Of a DNA stretch of 58,795 nt, positions 15,921 through 25,146 are shown in pieces. The notes beneath the pieces were generated by a model. It was not told the DNA's origin. It did no database searches and saw only the letters and a list, made by a program, of their open reading frames with translations. The translations under genes were made by a program, and so were the position numbers. The DNA comes from Deltaproteobacteria bacterium (lineage in GTDB: Bacteria; Desulfobacterota; Desulfobaccia; Desulfobaccales; 0-14-0-80-60-11): positions 1-58,795 of the forward strand of contig JASEFS010000023.1 in NCBI GenBank assembly GCA_030018495.1, read 5' to 3'. The first letter of the stretch is position 1, and every line of letters starts with the position of its first letter.

Positions 15921-18622
15921 GCTTCCTCCCCCTCCGCGTCCTCCCCTGCCGCCATGCTGAAGCCGCACAGCAGAGGATAGGGGCAATACTCGCACGCCCC
16001 CAGCTTGTGCGCCACAGGCGCGGGGTAGGGGTCAGGGCGAAAATCTCCGTTTTTCAGGCGGCGGGCCGCGGCCTCCACCATATTTCCCCAGACCTGGAGG
16101 ACCTCTTCCCAATGCCGCGCTGACCTGCCGAAGTCCTGATGTTTTAAATCTCTGTCCCGGACTGATTTGAGGCAGATAAAGCCGGCCCGATGGTGCAGGA
16201 TATCCTGCAAGCCTTCCACCAACCCCTGTTTTACGGCGGCCAGATAGCCGGGGAGCTGAAACTCCTCCAACTGCTCGAATATGCGATTGGCCGCGGGGAT
16301 GGCGCCGCTTTTGTAATCCCATACCATGAGTTCACAGCCTTCCGGGCGGCAGTCCAGCCGGTCGATGCGGCCTTTGAGGGCAAAGGGCCAGCCAGGTTTG
16401 GACAGCCCCTGAAAGTCCAATTCCGCCTCCACCCACCGCCAGCCTTGAAGATAGCGCTCCTTTTCCAGGTTCAGCCAGGCAGGCAAAAGACCGGGGCAGA
16501 GGTCGCCGTTGCCGAGCCAGCGATGAAGTTCCGCCTGCCAATGAAGATCGCTTAAGTTCGGTCCCAGGAGTTCCCGAACCGATTCCTCCAGAATCCGCGC
16601 GGCCTCATCGTCCTGCCAGCCCCTTTCAGCCAAGACTTCCTGGAAACGTTTGACGAACAGGGCCACAGCCTTATGCAGCAGAGAGCCCCGCTCCGGCGGC
16701 GGAATGCCGGCCTCGATGTCCGGCAGGTCCTGGATGCCGAGCAGGACTTCAAACAGGAAGCGGCCCGGGCAGGCCAACGCGGTTTGCAATTGGGAAATGG
16801 ACAGCTCCGGCGGCAGCGCCACATTGATGGGCTCGTCGCTTGTGCAGGAGGTCTGGCCGCATCGGGGCACCGTGAACGCGGCCCTGACCGGCGCGGCCAG
16901 GAGCCAGGCTGCTTGCGGGCGGCTGAGGACGGGCTTCCAGTTCGGGGCTTCCTGCCAGCGGCCCGGCCAGAGGGGGGTGCCCACCTGCTCTTCATCGTTC
17001 ACCAGATGGGGGCGCGTCAGGGTCAGCCGGGGGGCGCATCCCAGGATATTGGCATAAAGGTTGGCGGCAAAGTCGTGCTGAGAGGCATAAGTGCCTCCCA
17101 AAACCTTTTGCCGCTCCTCCGGGCTCAGTAGCACCAGGGGGCGGGGCGGCGCCGGCAGGCTGCCGGAATTCAGGCCCAGACAAAAGACCCGGTCAAAGTC
17201 CAGACCCCGCATCTCCAGCAGGCCCAGTACCTGGACGCCGGCCTCCTGCACCCCCGGACCGGGCAGGCGGACCTCCCGGGCGCCGTGGCTGAGCCATTCC
17301 AGGAATTGCGCGGCTGACAGGGTTTCGTTTTCAAGGGCCTGGCTGAGATGGCCGAGCAGGTCCAGGAGGCGGCGATGCTGCAAGGCCTCCTGCCCGTTGA
17401 GGCCGCCGGGAAAGCCCAACAGCCGCCAACTCTCCCTAAGCCCGGCGAGCCATTGCTGTATGGGCCGGGAATTTCCCGAGAGCGCGGCAAAAGCCTGCCC
17501 CAAGGTTTGGAGAAGCCGCCCGTCGGCTCTGAATTTTCCCTCCACTGCCCGCAGAAAGATGCTCCAACCTTGATTCAGGCGCCCTTCCCGGAAAACGCGG
17601 TCCCATTGGGCCAAGACGGACCGCTGCTCCTTGAAGGCGCCATAATACGGGGAGCACAGAAGCGCGACCAGGTCTTCCCGGTGCTCCCCCAGCGCGGCGA
17701 AGCGCAGGGGCAACAGGGCTGCGGCCCAAAAGGGGGTGTCGGCCAGCCTCGGACCCGCGGAAAAGTTGTAGGCCCAGCCGTTCTCCTGCTCTTCAGGGCC
17801 GAGAAGCTCGCCCAGTATCCGGCGCAGCCGGGGGGCGTACTCATCCATGACCGGGGAGGTGACCGCCACGCGGTGCAGCGGCGCGGCCTGGGTGTGGCTG
17901 ATTCTCACCAATTCGGCCGCGACCCACTCCAGTTCCTCAGCCGCGTTGGCGAAAACCCAGGCATGCCGCACAGTTTCGGGATTGCCGCGGACCTGCAGGC
18001 GCACAACTTTGGTGTGCCGGGCCACGGCCGCAAGCCAGGCTTCTTCCAGGGGGGCGGGCATATCCAGGCCCGCCGCAAGAATTTGTCTGGGCAGGCGCAG
18101 GCGGCCCGCGTCCAGGGCCTGGAGGAGAATATCCGCCATCTGGACCGGGGCCAGCAGGTTATCTTCTTTCAGCAGCTCTTCAAAAATCCTGGTAACCTGC
18201 CGGCGCCAGGCCGTCAGGGGGGAATCGCCGAATTGGGGCGCGGTGAGGGGAAGCTGATGCCGGGCCAGGGTGTCATAGGCTTCGTCCAGGCCCCTGGCCC
18301 AGGCGAAGTCGAGTTGAACACCTTCTATGGCGGGGCCGGCCTCCAGCGCCCGGAGCCAGAGAGCCCAACGCTTCATCGCCGGGGCAGGTGATTCAGGCCG
18401 CCAGAGTTGACGGTAAAGCTCGCGCCACCAGGCGCCCAAGGTCAGGCAGGGCAGGGGTTCCCAGGCAGCGCGGCCGGAAGCGAGGTTTTGCTGCCGCTGC
18501 CGGCTCCAGATTTGCCGGGCCAGGCGCTGGTGGGGGATGATGATGAGGGTGTCGGGACCTGACTCCTGAAGGAGATAATCCTGCAATGCCGCTGAAGAGG
18601 CAAATGATTTTACTTGGGCCAT
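15917..18622 (-). CDS. AddB-like PD-(D/E)XK nuclease, partner of the AddA-like helicase
   Basis: A 901-residue protein related to AddB and to the 'probable DNA repair protein' family usually paired with UvrD-type helicases. The N-terminal helicase-like part has no Walker A motif (IIIPHQRLARQIWSR in its place), so it is a dead-helicase scaffold. The C-terminal nuclease motif is KGRIDRLDCRPEGCELMVWD followed by YKSG. An Fe-S staple is suggested by LACPGRF near 605 plus CEYCPYPLLC near 878-887 (C...CX2CX5C). The stop codon overlaps the start of the AddA-like gene. Role: DNA end processing in the cytoplasm. Confidence 0.9.
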   Translation of the reverse strand: MAQVKSFASSAALQDYLLQESGPDTLIIIPHQRLARQIWSRQRQQNLASGRAAWEPLPCLTLGAWWRELYRQLWRPESPAPAMKRWALWLRALEAGPAIEGVQLDFAWARGLDEAYDTLARHQLPLTAPQFGDSPLTAWRRQVTRIFEELLKEDNLLAPVQMADILLQALDAGRLRLPRQILAAGLDMPAPLEEAWLAAVARHTKVVRLQVRGNPETVRHAWVFANAAEELEWVAAELVRISHTQAAPLHRVAVTSPVMDEYAPRLRRILGELLGPEEQENGWAYNFSAGPRLADTPFWAAALLPLRFAALGEHREDLVALLCSPYYGAFKEQRSVLAQWDRVFREGRLNQGWSIFLRAVEGKFRADGRLLQTLGQAFAALSGNSRPIQQWLAGLRESWRLLGFPGGLNGQEALQHRRLLDLLGHLSQALENETLSAAQFLEWLSHGAREVRLPGPGVQEAGVQVLGLLEMRGLDFDRVFCLGLNSGSLPAPPRPLVLLSPEERQKVLGGTYASQHDFAANLYANILGCAPRLTLTRPHLVNDEEQVGTPLWPGRWQEAPNWKPVLSRPQAAWLLAAPVRAAFTVPRCGQTSCTSDEPINVALPPELSISQLQTALACPGRFLFEVLLGIQDLPDIEAGIPPPERGSLLHKAVALFVKRFQEVLAERGWQDDEAARILEESVRELLGPNLSDLHWQAELHRWLGNGDLCPGLLPAWLNLEKERYLQGWRWVEAELDFQGLSKPGWPFALKGRIDRLDCRPEGCELMVWDYKSGAIPAANRIFEQLEEFQLPGYLAAVKQGLVEGLQDILHHRAGFICLKSVRDRDLKHQDFGRSARHWEEVLQVWGNMVEAAARRLKNGDFRPDPYPAPVAHKLGACEYCPYPLLCGFSMAAGEDAEGEEA

Positions 18623-18801
18623 ACCGAGGTAACGTCCGGTAAAGAAAGGGATTTACAAAGTTGCGCTGGCCCGACACCTGGCGCTTTCAGTACAGGCGGG
18701 ACGCCTGTACCACCAAATCATTTTATGAAGGGTGGGCGCCGCCCACCTGATAAACTTTCTCCGTCTGCAAAATTCTTACTGTCCCAAGCTTGAGGATTGT
18801 T
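18623..18801. repeat. Spacer with a palindromic repeat
   Basis: GTACAGGCG/CGCCTGTAC (18690-18698, 18702-18710) forms a 9-bp stem with a 3-base loop, another member of the ACAGGC..GCCTGT family. It lies between ftsH and the AddB-like gene. No gene is seen. Confidence 0.65.
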
Positions 18802-20691
18802 TCAAGCCTGCTTCTCTCCTTTTTTATGCTCATTTAACAACCGCCGCAGTTCCTCGCCTTCCAGGACTTCTTTGTCCAGGAGCACCTTGGCCACCTTCTC
18901 CAGGGAGTCCCGCCGGGATTCCAGGATTTCCCGGGCCCGGTGGTAGGCCCGCTCCACCAGGGCGCTTACCTCGCGGTCGATTTCCTGGGCCGTGGCTTCG
19001 CTGTAATCCTTGGTGCCGGGCTGCATGATCTGCTCCAGGAACAGGGGGCGGCGCTCCCGCTCGAAGGTAAGGGGCCCCAGCTTCTCGCTCATGCCGTACT
19101 CCCGCACCATGGAGCGGGCGATGTCCGTGGCCCGGTAGAGGTCGTTTTGCGCGCCGGTGGAGATTTCCCCGAAGTGCAGCTCCTCGCCCACCCGGCCCCC
19201 CAGCATGACGGCCATGCGGTCCTCCAATTCGGTCTTGGTCATGAGATAGCGGTCTTCGGTGGGCAGCTGCATGGTGTAGCCCAGGGAGCCGATGCCCCGG
19301 GGGATGATGGAAACCCGGTGTACGGGGTCGACATTGGGCTGAAGCGCCTCGGCCACCAGGGCGTGCCCCGTTTCATGGTACGCGACGATCTCTTTTTCCC
19401 GGGGATTCATCATGCGGTTGCGCTTTTCCAATCCCGCGATGACCCGGTCGATGGCTTCTTCGAAATCCTGCATTTCCACGGCCGGCTTGTTTTTCCGGGC
19501 CGCCAGGAGCGCGGCTTCATTAACGATATTGGCCAGGTCCGAGCCCACCATGCCCGGAGTCCGGGCCGCCAGGGTGTCGAAGTTCACGTCCGGGGCCAGC
19601 TTCACGTTGCGGCTGTGGATTTGAAAAATTTCCTTGCGGCCGTTGACACTGGGCCGGTCCACCAGGATATGGCGGTCGAAACGCCCGGGGCGGATTAACG
19701 CAGGGTCGAGAATCTCCGGGCGATTGGTGGCGGCCATGATAATCACCCCTTTGCGGGTGTCGAAGCCGTCCATTTCCGAGAGGAGTTGGTTCAAGGTGTT
19801 TTCCCGCTCCTCGTGTCCGGATATGGGGCTTAGGCCCCTGGCCTTGCCGAGGGCATCCAATTCATCTATGAAGATGATGCAGGGAGCCTTTTCCTGAGCC
19901 TGCTGAAAGAGGTCCCGCACCCTCGCGGCGCCCACGCCCACGAACATTTCCACAAAATCGGAGCCGGTGAGGCTCAGGAAGGGCACGCCCGCCTCCCCGG
20001 CCACGGCCCGGGCCAGCAAGGTTTTGCCGGTGCCCGGCGGCCCCACCAGCAGGACGCCTTTGGGAATTTTGCCGCCCAGCACCTGAAATTTACCCGGATT
20101 CTTCAGGAATTCGATGATCTCTTTCAGTTCCTCTTCCGCTTCATCAACTCCGGCCACATCCGCGAAGGTGACCTTGGTTTCGCTCTCCACATAAGCCCTG
20201 GGGCGGCTTTTGCCCACGGACATGATGCCCCCGGCGCTGGAGCCGATCTTGCGGAAAAAGTAAATCCAGATGCCCAGGAGCAGGAGCATGGGCAATATCC
20301 AGGACAGCAGATTGGTGAGCCAGGTCTGTTCGGCCACCGCAGTGTACTTAATATTTTGCTTTTCCAGCCGTTCCACCAGGTCCCGGTCCTCCACCCTTAC
20401 AGTGGAAAAGACGGGCTCCGCCTCGAATTGCTCCTGCAAGCGTTTGGGCAAGTCCGGCTGTTCGCGCTCCTTGGCCAGATATTCGACTCCTGCGGGCAGC
20501 AGGCGCCCGGAAACGGTGTCGCTGGAAATGCGCAAATCATCCACGGCTTTCATGTCCACCAGGCGCCGGAACTCGCTGTAGGTGACATTAAAAGTGCGGC
20601 TGCCCATGACATAGGTTTGAAAGACGAGAAACAGCAATACAAAGGCCAGGATATACCAGATGGAAAAGCGAACAGGTGGTTTTTCCGCCAT
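18802..20691 (-). CDS. ftsH: ATP-dependent zinc metalloprotease FtsH
   Basis: A 629-residue membrane-anchored AAA+ protease that degrades misfolded membrane proteins and some regulators. Transmembrane segments lie at about 11-28 and 126-146, with a periplasmic domain between. Walker A is GPPGTGKT at 217-224, Walker B IIFIDELD at 272-279, the second region of homology around [20 protein letters not shown] and the zinc site HETGH at 439-443. A GAGGTAAAC ribosome binding site precedes the start. The C-terminus is Lys/Glu-rich. Monocistronic with its own promoter; it lacks the usual neighbours tilS or folP. Confidence 0.97.
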   Translation of the reverse strand: MAEKPPVRFSIWYILAFVLLFLVFQTYVMGSRTFNVTYSEFRRLVDMKAVDDLRISSDTVSGRLLPAGVEYLAKEREQPDLPKRLQEQFEAEPVFSTVRVEDRDLVERLEKQNIKYTAVAEQTWLTNLLSWILPMLLLLGIWIYFFRKIGSSAGGIMSVGKSRPRAYVESETKVTFADVAGVDEAEEELKEIIEFLKNPGKFQVLGGKIPKGVLLVGPPGTGKTLLARAVAGEAGVPFLSLTGSDFVEMFVGVGAARVRDLFQQAQEKAPCIIFIDELDALGKARGLSPISGHEERENTLNQLLSEMDGFDTRKGVIIMAATNRPEILDPALIRPGRFDRHILVDRPSVNGRKEIFQIHSRNVKLAPDVNFDTLAARTPGMVGSDLANIVNEAALLAARKNKPAVEMQDFEEAIDRVIAGLEKRNRMMNPREKEIVAYHETGHALVAEALQPNVDPVHRVSIIPRGIGSLGYTMQLPTEDRYLMTKTELEDRMAVMLGGRVGEELHFGEISTGAQNDLYRATDIARSMVREYGMSEKLGPLTFERERRPLFLEQIMQPGTKDYSEATAQEIDREVSALVERAYHRAREILESRRDSLEKVAKVLLDKEVLEGEELRRLLNEHKKGEKQA

Positions 20692-20732
20692 GTTTACCTC
20701 GGGTAGTAAAAAGCAAATGATAATTGCCTAAG

Positions 20733-20761
20733 AGTATATGAGACAGGAAGGCGATTGGCAA
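20733..20761 (-). promoter_or_regulatory. Sigma70 promoter of ftsH
   Basis: On the minus strand TTGCCA (20761-20756) is followed after 17 bases by TATACT (20738-20733). The transcript would start about 35 bases before the ftsH ATG. Confidence 0.65.
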
Positions 20762-20858
20762 GACAACCTGATCGCGCCCGATAACACGAATTTTCCTCAA
20801 GTTGCCGTTTTTATGCTAAGATAGCTGCTACCAATGGCTGGATTTAAGGGGAATTTCA

Positions 20859-21629
20859 ATGCTCAAATGGAAGACATTCAGAATATTCCGCAGCCGTCCG
20901 GCAATGTTGTTTTTCGGCGGCGCGCTTCTGCTGTTTGCCGGCGCTTTGCTTGCTGCTGCTGAGGCAAGGGCTCAAGAAGCCGCAACCATTGAAGTGGAGG
21001 GGGAAGGCGAAGTCCTGGCCAAACCGGATATCGCCCACCTGACCCTGGCCGTGGAAACCCAGGCCCCCCAGGTGGAAGAAGCCCGGGCAGTCAATGCCAG
21101 GGCCTCCGAAGCTTTGCTTAAAGCCGTGAAAGGCATGTTGAAGGACGACGAGAAAATCCAGAGCGTCAGCTATCAGGTGTATCCCGTTTATCAACAGCGG
21201 GAAAAGTCTCAGGCCGGGCAAAAGGTCAAAACTACGGAAGTCGCCGGTTATAAAGCCTCGCATTTCTTCCGGGTGGAACTGAGAGACCTCAGCCGCATCG
21301 GCCAGATAGCCGACGCGGCCCTGAAAAGCGGGGCCAGCCGGGTGCAGGGGCCGTATTTCGACCATTCCCAGAAGGACAAACTTCAGCAGCAGGCCGCGGT
21401 CCTGGCCCTGAAGCGGGCCCGGGAGCTGGCGGAGGCCCTGGCCCAAAGCGCGGGTCTGAAAGTGATGCGCCTCAAAAAGCTATCCACCGCGGCGGCGCCT
21501 CGTCCGGTAAGGATGGCCAGGGCCGAGCTGTCTATGGCCCCCGGCGAGGCGGCCCCGGAGACCCCCGTTGAGGTCGGGGAAGAGAAATTTCAGGCCCGGC
21601 TCACTGCGATCTTTGAAGTCGGCCCTTAA
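20859..21629 (+). CDS. SIMPL (DUF541) domain exported protein
   Basis: A 256-residue protein with an N-terminal signal peptide (hydrophobic 16-34, cleavage probably after ARA, residues 36-38). It has a SIMPL domain: IEVEGEGEVLAKPDIAHLTL near 44-63 and VSYQVYPVYQQ in the middle. Family members form ring-like oligomers in the periplasm or outer membrane and are linked to oxidative stress tolerance (YggE); their biochemical role is poorly known. An AAGGGGAA ribosome binding site is present. It is divergent from ftsH and 91 bases upstream of the NifU-like gene. Confidence 0.85.
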   Translation: MLKWKTFRIFRSRPAMLFFGGALLLFAGALLAAAEARAQEAATIEVEGEGEVLAKPDIAHLTLAVETQAPQVEEARAVNARASEALLKAVKGMLKDDEKIQSVSYQVYPVYQQREKSQAGQKVKTTEVAGYKASHFFRVELRDLSRIGQIADAALKSGASRVQGPYFDHSQKDKLQQQAAVLALKRARELAEALAQSAGLKVMRLKKLSTAAAPRPVRMARAELSMAPGEAAPETPVEVGEEKFQARLTAIFEVGP

Positions 21630-21720
21630 GGGAGCGATGAGGCTAACTTTTGCAAACTTGCCTTTACAAAGGGAATTTGCCTGGTTAACATATATTGAAT
21701 AAACTTTCCGGAGGCTGTCA

Positions 21721-21951
21721 GTGGAAGATTTCAAAAAAAATGTCGAAGTGGCTTTAGCCAAAATCCGCCCCTTCTTGCAGCGGGACGGCGGGGATATCGA
21801 ACTGGTGGAAATTGAGGACGGCGTCGTCAAAGTCCGCTTAACCGGAGCCTGCAAAGGCTGTCCCATGTCCCAGATGACTTTGAAGCAGGGTGTAGAACGC
21901 GCCCTTATGAAAGAAGTTCCGGGCTTGAAGGAAGTCCAGGCGGTTAGTTAA
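21721..21951 (+). CDS. NifU C-terminal-like Fe-S scaffold protein
   Basis: A 76-residue protein made only of the NifU C-terminal (Nfu) domain. The cluster-binding motif is GACKGCPMS (CX2C), preceded by RPFLQRDGGDIELVEIEDGVV. Nfu proteins carry a [4Fe-4S] cluster between two subunits and pass it to apo-proteins. Translation starts at GTG 21721 with GGAGG six bases upstream. No other isc/suf gene is adjacent. The many Fe-S enzymes in this window (radical SAM, Kor, AOR, ferredoxin) are potential clients, by inference. Confidence 0.92.
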   Translation: MEDFKKNVEVALAKIRPFLQRDGGDIELVEIEDGVVKVRLTGACKGCPMSQMTLKQGVERALMKEVPGLKEVQAVS

Positions 21952-22013
21952 AATTCAGGGGAGACCGGAGCGCGGCTGCGCTCGACGGTCAAGTCCTCCA
22001 AAATCCTTATAAG

Positions 22014-22055
22014 AAGGCCGGTGAAAAACGGGCGCGCCCGTTTCCCGGCCTTTTT
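22014..22055 (+). terminator. Rho-independent terminator after the NifU-like gene
   Basis: AAGGCCGG (22014-22021) pairs with CCGGCCTT (22045-22052), with an inner AACGGGC/GCCCGTT stem, and runs into TTTTT. It ends the plus-strand transcript facing the convergent HAD gene. Confidence 0.85.
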
Positions 22056-22092
22056 GATTACGCAAATTTGAGGGCAGAGGCGGCTGGCCCTG

Positions 22093-22698
22093 TCAGACGG
22101 ACTCAAACAGCAGCCGGGCCAGATCCTGCCAGTCCCGGACTTCCAGGAAGGGATGGGGCCGGCGGTTCCAGGGTTGGGCAAACAGGATAGGGGTGATGCC
22201 CGCCCTGGCCAGGTCGAAGCAGGTTTCCAGACGGTCCTCCACAAAGTAATCAATAGCGTGGGTCCGAAGATAATGCACCTTGCCGTCCGGGTCGCCGGTG
22301 GCCATGACCCAGATGGACCTGTCCGGCACCAGGGCCAGGGTTTTCCTGAGCCAGTACTGGATGGGTTCAGCCCGGTCCCGGGCCGTGACAAAGACCAGGG
22401 GGGATTCCTCGGCCAGCCGCGTCAAAACGGGCACGGCCCCGGGAAAGGGTTCGACCGGCAATTCATGGGGCCGGTCGATGAGCTCCCGGATGAGGATGTC
22501 GATGAGTCCGGAGGGTAAGTCCAGGCACTCCTCCAAACGGAAAGTGGTGATGTGCTCATAACTGTAAGGATGGGGGCCGTTACGCTCCTTGGCCATATCC
22601 AGGAAAGTGGTCATGATGTCGGCCACCACGCCGTCGATGTCAAAGGCCAGGCGGTCCAGGGGGATATCGCCGGGTAAAGGAGGTTTAAAGAAATTCAC
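22093..22698 (-). CDS. HAD-superfamily hydrolase (5'-nucleotidase type C-like)
   Basis: A 201-residue HAD-fold protein. Motif I is AFDIDGVVAD near 18-27 with both catalytic Asp residues, motif II is FVTARD near 97-102 and the later acidic motif is YFVEDRLET near 150. The size and the cap region (SYEHITTFRLEECLDLP) resemble the deoxy-5'-nucleotidase type C / YorS-like group, which dephosphorylates nucleoside monophosphates or phosphorylated sugars. It starts at GTG 22698. Convergent with the NifU-like gene and not in an obvious operon. The substrate is not known. Confidence 0.75.
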   Translation of the reverse strand: MNFFKPPLPGDIPLDRLAFDIDGVVADIMTTFLDMAKERNGPHPYSYEHITTFRLEECLDLPSGLIDILIRELIDRPHELPVEPFPGAVPVLTRLAEESPLVFVTARDRAEPIQYWLRKTLALVPDRSIWVMATGDPDGKVHYLRTHAIDYFVEDRLETCFDLARAGITPILFAQPWNRRPHPFLEVRDWQDLARLLFESV

Positions 22699-23042
22699 GT
22701 TTTTTGTAAGACAGGAAATAAGCCTTGCTTTGAATAATTCCTATTTGCGCCAAATTTCTGATTTAAAGAGACAGCCAATTAACCCCCTGAAGTTTCCCCC
22801 CTCACCCCGACCCTCTCCCCCCGCAAGCGGGTGGGAGAGGGTGGTTGTGAAGGTGACCGTCATGTTTTAAACTTCTACCCTCTGGGTGAGAGAGAAAGGA
22901 GTCCGGGGCAGCGTCATAATTTTCGGGCGGCTTCAAGATTCCCTGCTGAGTTCTTAACCTTTTGCCCTCACCCCCATTTTTGGGGGAGAGGGCAGGACTA
23001 CATACCATAAGTTTGGCGTTAAGAGCATAACTTATTTAAAAA
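22699..23042. repeat. Gene-free spacer with two CCCTC..GAGGG palindromes
   Basis: CCCTCTCCC (22811-22819) pairs with GGGAGAGGG (22833-22841). TGCCCTC(A)CCCCC pairs with GGGGG(A)GAGGGCA across 22963-22994. Both belong to a widespread intergenic repeat style. No T-run follows either stem, and no gene is seen. Confidence 0.7.
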
Positions 23043-23687
23043 TTACTTGGTTGCCGCTGCGTCCTGCGGTTCTGTCAAAAGCTCTCTTAAGGCCTCTTTG
23101 CCCTCCTTCAGGATTTCCAGCCGCTGCTTTACTTTGCCGTCCACCACCACGGCCAGCTTTTGGCCTTCCAGGGCCAGGTAGCCCAGGTGTTGGCTGTCGA
23201 GGCTGAACTGGAGAGTTTCGACCCAGATGTATTGAAAAGGGGCGTGCGGCCGGCCGTCCACCATGGCCTGCCAGTCGCCGCCGTCAACAGCCACCAGGGC
23301 CAGGCGGCGGTAATCAGGGCTCACTTTCATGCTGTCCTGAGCCACTTGAGCCTTCAGGGGCCATTCATCGCCGTCCAGAACCAGCAGCCGCTTCCCTTCC
23401 CGCTTGGCTTCATAGGCCAGGTGGTGGCCGTCCACCATGAAGGTGAGCCCGGAAATGTCTTCGTATTCCGGCCCTGGTATGCCGTCCACCCGCACCAGCC
23501 GCTTGTCGCCGCGCTGCACGATTTCGGCGGTGCGGAGGCTGTCGGGAGCCTTCACCACCTTGAGGACCTTTTCCGGGGGGCCCTCCTGCTTAGGGGATTC
23601 CGCAGGGGGTTGGCTGCAGGCCTGCACGGCCAATAATGCGGTTGCCAAACAAATGGTGCCGAGTTTCAGTTTCCTGCCGTGTATCAT
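23043..23687 (-). CDS. Lipoprotein with WD40/YVTN-like repeats, unknown function
   Basis: A 214-residue protein. The signal peptide (hydrophobic 10-23) ends in AVQAC, a lipobox, and is followed by a Pro/Glu-rich linker. The rest is a series of about 25-residue units of the type FMVDGHHLAYEAKREGKRLL and FSLDSQHLGYLALEGQKLAV, each with a VDG/LDG turn. They resemble half-blades of a small beta-propeller, too few for a closed one. The ATG overlaps the stop of the phosphoribosyltransferase gene (ATGA), so it is the last gene of a coupled operon. Probably anchored facing the periplasm. No specific function can be assigned. Confidence 0.75.
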   Translation of the reverse strand: MIHGRKLKLGTICLATALLAVQACSQPPAESPKQEGPPEKVLKVVKAPDSLRTAEIVQRGDKRLVRVDGIPGPEYEDISGLTFMVDGHHLAYEAKREGKRLLVLDGDEWPLKAQVAQDSMKVSPDYRRLALVAVDGGDWQAMVDGRPHAPFQYIWVETLQFSLDSQHLGYLALEGQKLAVVVDGKVKQRLEILKEGKEALRELLTEPQDAAATK

Positions 23688-24367
23688 GCTGTCGCCAATG
23701 AAGCGAGAATGGTCATAACCTCGGCTTCATCCAGATCATACCAGTTCTCATAAGCGTCGGCCACCGCGAAGGACCAGCCGCCGCGCACATTGAGGCAAAC
23801 CAGGACATCTGTCAGCGGCAGGAGGTCCTGGACGGTGCGGGCCGAGCCGGTGGGCACTGCGACGATGACGGCCTGAGCGCCTTTGCCCCGGAGAAACCGG
23901 ATGGCGGCGCGCATGGTGAAACCTGAAGCCAGGCCGTCATCCGCGATAACCGCGGTCTGCCCCGTTAGGTCCGGATAAGGGCGGCCGCCCCGGAAGCGGG
24001 TCTCCCGTTCCTTCAAAGTTTCCAGGGTTTTTTTGATTTGAGTCTCGATCTCTTGGCGGGTCAGGCCGGTGCGCTCAACGAGCGGCTCGTTCAAGATCGC
24101 CTGGCCGTCGGGGTCCAGGGCCCCGAAGCCGGCTTCCGTGGTCCAGGGCAGTTGAATTTTGCGGACGATGATCAGGTCCAGGGGCAGTCCCAGGCCTTTG
24201 GCGATTTCGGCGCCCACCGGCACGCCGCCCGCGGGGATGGCGAAGAGGTGCAGGTGCGGGGCTTTCAGCTCTGCAAGCTTGGCCGCAAGCCGTCGGCCGG
24301 CCGCGCTCCGGTCGGCAAAAACGTACAACTTGTCTCTTAACCCCGGGTCTTCAATGAGTTTGCCCAT
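23684..24367 (-). CDS. Predicted phosphoribosyltransferase
   Basis: A 227-residue type I phosphoribosyltransferase-fold protein (COG1926-like). The PRPP-binding loop reads VIADDGLASGFTMRAA near 145-160, a variant of the usual DDGxATG with Ser in place of Thr. The N-terminal part has LFAIPAGGVPVGAEIAKGLG followed by RKIQLP. The start at 24367 is supported by GAGGAA 11 bases upstream; it overlaps the ATP-grasp gene by 31 bases. Related proteins are often linked to hydrolases or found alone, with unknown base acceptors. Coupling to an ATP-grasp ligase and a lipoprotein suggests a shared pathway. Cytoplasmic. Confidence 0.85.
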   Translation of the reverse strand: MGKLIEDPGLRDKLYVFADRSAAGRRLAAKLAELKAPHLHLFAIPAGGVPVGAEIAKGLGLPLDLIIVRKIQLPWTTEAGFGALDPDGQAILNEPLVERTGLTRQEIETQIKKTLETLKERETRFRGGRPYPDLTGQTAVIADDGLASGFTMRAAIRFLRGKGAQAVIVAVPTGSARTVQDLLPLTDVLVCLNVRGGWSFAVADAYENWYDLDEAEVMTILASLATA

Positions 24368-25116
24368 GCGGCCGCAAATTCCTCTTCCAGACGTGAAATT
24401 TTTTCCCGAAATCCCGCCTGGCCGATTCGGGAGCCTTTCAGGCCCCCTTTTAAGCTGATCTCTGAAATAAATATGTCGCCGCCGGGGCTCAAAAGCAAGT
24501 CCAGGACAGCATAGGGGAACCTGCCCCGGGCCATGACTTCCCGGCAAAATTCCAGATGCGCCGCGGCCAGGTCCAAAGGCCGGGAATACCCGCCCTGGAA
24601 GAGGTTTTTCCGAAAGCTGTGAGGATTGAGGCGCTCATAGGCTTCGGCGTATTCTCCCGCCACTACCACCCGGATGTCCCTGGCTTCAGGCAAATAGGGC
24701 TGGATGACCAGGGGATAGGGAAGCCGCTGCACCCCCGCCAGGCTCACCAAGGCCTCGAGGCCGGGCCAGAGGCTCACCCCCAAACCCAGGTGGGCCTTGT
24801 CAGCTTTGCACACTACTTTATTTTGCAAAAGCGGTGCCGCTAGCTGGGCGGCCAGATCCGAAACTCCATAGGCCACCATGGTGCCCGGCACCATGAATTT
24901 CTTCAGCACCGCAGCCTGGGCGGCTTTGGAGCGGCTCAGAAGCTGCGCCAGCACCTCCGGAAACGTGCCGATTCCCCGGTCCCGAAGCTCAATAAGCTTG
25001 ATCTCTTCTCCGGCTTTGAGCGGCAGAGGGCCGAGCACCAAGTCGCCGGGCTGCAAGTCGTCATACACCTGGCGAAACTCGGTAACGGAACGGATGAGGC
25101 GAAAATTCTGTCTCAT
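24337..25116 (-). CDS. RimK-like ATP-grasp protein
   Basis: A 259-residue protein with an ATP-grasp fold. Visible elements are the lysine strand and glycine-rich loop (VVCKADKAHLGLGVSLW near 99-115), the hinge LVIQPYLPEARDIRVVVAGE near 136-155, and the metal-binding end segment AVLDLLLSPGGDIFISEIS, whose Asp and Glu coordinate Mg-ATP. Such enzymes ligate a carboxylate to an amine or thiol through an acyl phosphate, as RimK and GshB do. The N-terminal domain is shorter than in RimK. It sits between a GT39-type glycosyltransferase (30 bases upstream) and the phosphoribosyltransferase (overlapping). The substrate is unknown. Confidence 0.75.
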   Translation of the reverse strand: MRQNFRLIRSVTEFRQVYDDLQPGDLVLGPLPLKAGEEIKLIELRDRGIGTFPEVLAQLLSRSKAAQAAVLKKFMVPGTMVAYGVSDLAAQLAAPLLQNKVVCKADKAHLGLGVSLWPGLEALVSLAGVQRLPYPLVIQPYLPEARDIRVVVAGEYAEAYERLNPHSFRKNLFQGGYSRPLDLAAAHLEFCREVMARGRFPYAVLDLLLSPGGDIFISEISLKGGLKGSRIGQAGFREKISRLEEEFAAAWANSLKTRG

Positions 25117-25146
25117 AGCAGATTATCGGCTGCGGCCCGGTCGGTC

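Noticed and set aside
17348-18391. Plus-strand open frame (347 codons) opposite the AddB-like gene
   Set aside because: Antisense to a gene with conserved motifs; no start signal.
12495-18622. Phage-defence system
   Set aside because: The helicase/nuclease pair has housekeeping AddAB-like architecture, and no other defence genes are adjacent.
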